Assembly: GCA_905331475.1 (NCBI GenBank)
Contig: CAJNYU010001385.1
Location: 29,430-93,429, forward strand
Origin: Rotaria socialis
Lineage: Eukaryota; Rotifera; Eurotatoria; Philodinida; Philodinidae
DNA: 64,000 nucleotides
Direction of reading: 5' to 3'
The translations under genes and the position numbers were made by a program. Shown piece by piece: positions 61,558-64,000 of the stretch (position 1 is the first letter of the stretch; every line of letters begins with the position of its first letter). Below the pieces are notes generated by a model. The model saw nothing but the letters and a program-made list of their open reading frames with translations. It was not told the origin of the DNA and did not search any database.

Positions 61558-61593
61558 TGCACACCAACTCCCGCGCCCACACCCACACCCTCG
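61550..61593. repeat. Telomere-hexamer-like tract
   Basis: CACACCAACTCCCGCGCCCACACCCACACCCTCG: degenerate (CCCACA)n, preceded by GAATGCATGCA. A similar CGCATGCA-containing context precedes the tract at 17150. Confidence 0.65.
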
Positions 61594-62498
61594 AATTCAA
61601 ACTATTCAGATCATAGCAAAAGTCATGATTATAAATAAAATTCAGCAAATAGCATCTCACAATCACTGTGACAATAAAACATCTACTCACTCAATACTTT
61701 TTTTTATGATGTATTACTCAATTAGGATCAATTTTCATCAAATCAAGTGCCATAGACGAAAATATTTCTAAAATATCCAGTGAAAGATCATATATACGTT
61801 ATACTTATCAAATTTCAAACTTAAAATTATGCCAATAAAGAAAATTTTACTACCTAATCAGTGGCAGAGTTTACATGAATTTTTATATGAAATTTGTCCG
61901 ATGATAGATTGATAGACACATATTATTGGTATTCTGATGAAAATTTAATCTTTCTTTTTGTCTTCATCAACTTTTGGAGAATTAATTCATTTTCATAACC
62001 AAAAATAACCGAGATCTTTTTCTCACCAGAACGAAAAAATAAACAATGCGAGAAAGAAACGAAAATTGCAAAGAATAATAATACAAGAAATGGCGTTGTT
62101 TCCTTACAAGGATATTCTCAAGAATGAAATTTTTATATTTGAGAGACTGCAGTAATTAGTATGCATTAATAATACTTTTCTTCAGCGTAACGATTTATCT
62201 CACTCGTTAATACTCTGTCTGTTATCATTATTAGCTGCTGTAGACATCGAGTTGTGAAAGTCGAAAACAACACTCATTTTAATTTCATTATAACTCTATT
62301 GATATTCTCCGGTAGTATAACTATTTGTCACTGGATTCAACAATGCTTTGTAAAAATACTCTAACTTCATATTTTCACCGACCACACACATACAGAAACG
62401 AACAAATCATAATAAAATAGCTTCGACATGTATTCGTTCTTTAACGATGTTTTTTTCTTTGTCTGGGGTGATTTACTTTTTTTTAATGATGAATGCCT
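61594..62498. other. Intergenic, no gene seen
   Basis: AT-rich with no recognisable frame, RNA or repeat family. Confidence 0.4.
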
Positions 62499-63020
62499 AT
62501 CACTTACCACACATCGTCATCCCAGATTTCATCCCTAAATCATATCCCTATTTGTGAAGAATGAAAAGAATATTATCTCTACTGATGAACAAATAGGGAT
62601 TTTGATTTAGGGATTTTTTTTTGAATGTAAGATATGTTGGAACCATCATGATTGAACATCATGTTTTACCTTGCTGAAAATTTTTTATTATCAAAGCTAG
62701 GTGGTGCCACGAAAACAGCACTACCAGCACACACATTCTGGTCATCAGAATCCTAAAAGCCGACTCAATCTTATCTCTCTACTGGTATCTCTCTGTTTGA
62801 TATTTGTCTATCAGGTCACCAGAATGTGTTTTCTGGTACTGTGACTTTTGTGGCACCACCTAGCTTTGATGGCAGAAAAATTTTCAGCACGACTGAATAT
62901 GGTCTTGAATCATGATGTATACGGCGCATCTTATTTTCAAAAACAAAATCCCTATTTGGTTACCAGTAGGGATATGATGTGGAGGTGAAATCTGGGGGTG
63001 ATGATTTGTGGTAAATGATA
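62499..63020. mobile_element. Foldback (long palindrome) element, about 520 bp
   Basis: The outer arms ATCACTTACCACACATCGTC... and ...ATGATTTGTGGTAAATGAT pair. So do the inner blocks CAAAGCTAGGTGGTGCCAC (62692) and GTGGCACCACCTAGCTTTG (62850). Together they form an almost continuous hairpin centred near 62780. No coding frame. A non-autonomous foldback element or arrested inverted duplication. Confidence 0.8.
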
Positions 63021-63646
63021 ACCAACAATTCTATTGATTTTCTAATTGATAGATTTATTTTTGGAGAAAAACGTGCACCAACGTTTGATTAACCTTGAAA
63101 TCAAAATTTCTGCATGAATTTGCTTTTGGATAGTTTCTCTTCACATTGTTAATTTGAGATTGAGCTGAAGAAGAAAACGATGAGAAACATAATTGGTAAC
63201 TTGTTGCCTTCGTTCATTTCAACAGGAATAGTTCACACTCATAATGAAAAAATAAATGAATGAATGAATGAAATCTTAGAATTTTTTCGTTCTTACCAAA
63301 AAGAGCAGAATAAACAATGAGGTAGACGAGACATCAAATATAATGTCACTTGAGTTTTCATCTAGATGAAAAAACAAATCGATGCCGGAAAGAATAGCAA
63401 TGTTGGAATTTTTTGTTCGTTCCTTTGTTTACTGACTACTGTATTTTCAATTTTGAAACCAGGCGAAGTTTCTTGCTGTGTCAACGAAACAAAAAAAAAC
63501 ACTCAGATTATATGTCGTCGAAAAATCGAGAAAAAAAATAAAAGGTACCGACTATAGAAATAGAAATAGAAACAGTAATTTACGTATAAATAACAAAAAT
63601 TCGTTCACAATTTTCGCCTTTTATCAAACAACAACACGCACACAAC
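63021..63646. other. Upstream region of the final gene
   Basis: AT-rich, with a (TGAA)n-like run at 63255-63270. It leads into the 5' UTR of the gene starting at 63647. Confidence 0.35.
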
Positions 63647-64000
63647 ATGAGCGGAAGAAAATTAGCTGCTACAATGCCATCAGGGCGTCGCATGGCTCAA
63701 AATTATCTGGTCATTTGGGTTGATGGCAACATCGACGAAAGCAATGACGATTACCGAAACACACTGGCACAACTACGCACAGTGGTCATTGACGTGAAGG
63801 TGTGCACGACACCAGAGCAGTGTGTCGAATTCCTCAATGAGATTGATGATGGGAAGGCCTTCATAATTTCATCGGGAGTATTAGGACAAAGCCTTGTAAA
63901 TGACATTCACGGCATACCAAAAGTGGATGCCATTTACATTTTGTGCGACAACAAGGCGTGCCATGAACCATGGGCGAAGGAATGGTCCAAGATTCGAGGT
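63647..64000 (+). CDS. N-terminus of a bdelloid family protein (3' end outside window)
   Basis: Open from ATG 63647 to the window edge, 118 codons, with clearly coding composition (GC-richer than the flanks). It begins MSGRKLAATMPSGRRMAQNY, followed by alternating beta/alpha blocks: LVIWVDGNIDESNDDYRN, LRTVVIDVKVCTTPEQCVEF, GKAFIISSGVLGQSLV and VDAIYILCDNKACHEPW. The regular pattern suggests a Rossmann-like or receiver-like alpha/beta domain. I recall such N-terminal domains in bdelloid proteins that continue into TPR repeats and an ADP-ribosyltransferase fold. The downstream domains are not visible here, so that is a guess. Confidence 0.75.
   Translation, partial: MSGRKLAATMPSGRRMAQNYLVIWVDGNIDESNDDYRNTLAQLRTVVIDVKVCTTPEQCVEFLNEIDDGKAFIISSGVLGQSLVNDIHGIPKVDAIYILCDNKACHEPWAKEWSKIRG

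Overview
The window is AT-rich animal nuclear DNA, and everything in it points to a bdelloid rotifer (Adineta/Rotaria type). Genes are split by short introns of about 50-100 bp, with a few long, transposon-filled ones. Interstitial tracts of the hexamer TGTGGG/CCCACA occur at many points; TGTGGG is the known bdelloid telomere repeat. NHL-propeller, Kelch-propeller and orphan rhodopsin-type GPCR genes are families that are expanded in bdelloids. The genus and species are inference, because no marker gene is present.

Layout: 1-1049 holds the 3' exons of the SMG1 kinase (+). 1188-3425 is an inverted-duplication zone: a single-exon GPCR gene (1857-2786, +) lies between the SMG1 3' end and a rearranged, inverted copy of it. 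4050-5854 is a type II membrane Kelch-repeat gene (-), and a decayed duplicate of it lies at about 7180-8480 (-). 9185-9714 is a foldback MITE. 10.64-16.32 kb is a dead APE-type non-LTR retrotransposon (ORF1 with zinc knuckles, ORF2 with EN and RT) carrying a palindrome-rich insertion. 17.0-18.2 kb holds a tRNA-like Pol III unit (-), telomere-hexamer tracts and a small MITE. 20.19-29.39 kb is a TRPM-type cation channel gene (+) whose largest intron contains a hAT-like MITE and a TA-flanked mariner-like MITE. 31.1-32.8 kb is a decayed hAT element with a perfect 8-bp target duplication. 32.9-33.8 kb is an NHL-repeat gene (+). 34-36.2 kb holds repeats and a 3' NHL fragment joined to a telomere-like tract. 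38.1-38.24 kb has head-to-head telomere-hexamer hairpins, followed by a second TA-flanked MITE. 40.74-41.66 kb is a second NHL gene broken by an 8-bp tandem duplication. 42.05-42.4 kb is another palindrome-rich element. 43.38-46.75 kb is a kinesin-II motor subunit (KIF3B type, -). 47.76-48.77 kb is a YihY/BrkB-type membrane protein (-). 52.39-60.13 kb is a complete Crumbs homologue (+). 62.5-63.02 kb is a foldback element. 63,647 to the end is the N-terminus of an unidentified protein (+).

The genes are unrelated by pathway: nonsense-mediated decay kinase, receptor, ion channel, ciliary motor, apical polarity protein, adhesive propellers. There is no operon logic. The common theme is genome structure. 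Non-autonomous transposons of several classes, inverted duplications, and telomere-repeat tracts at the seams of rearranged segments together suggest a history of double-strand breakage and repair.
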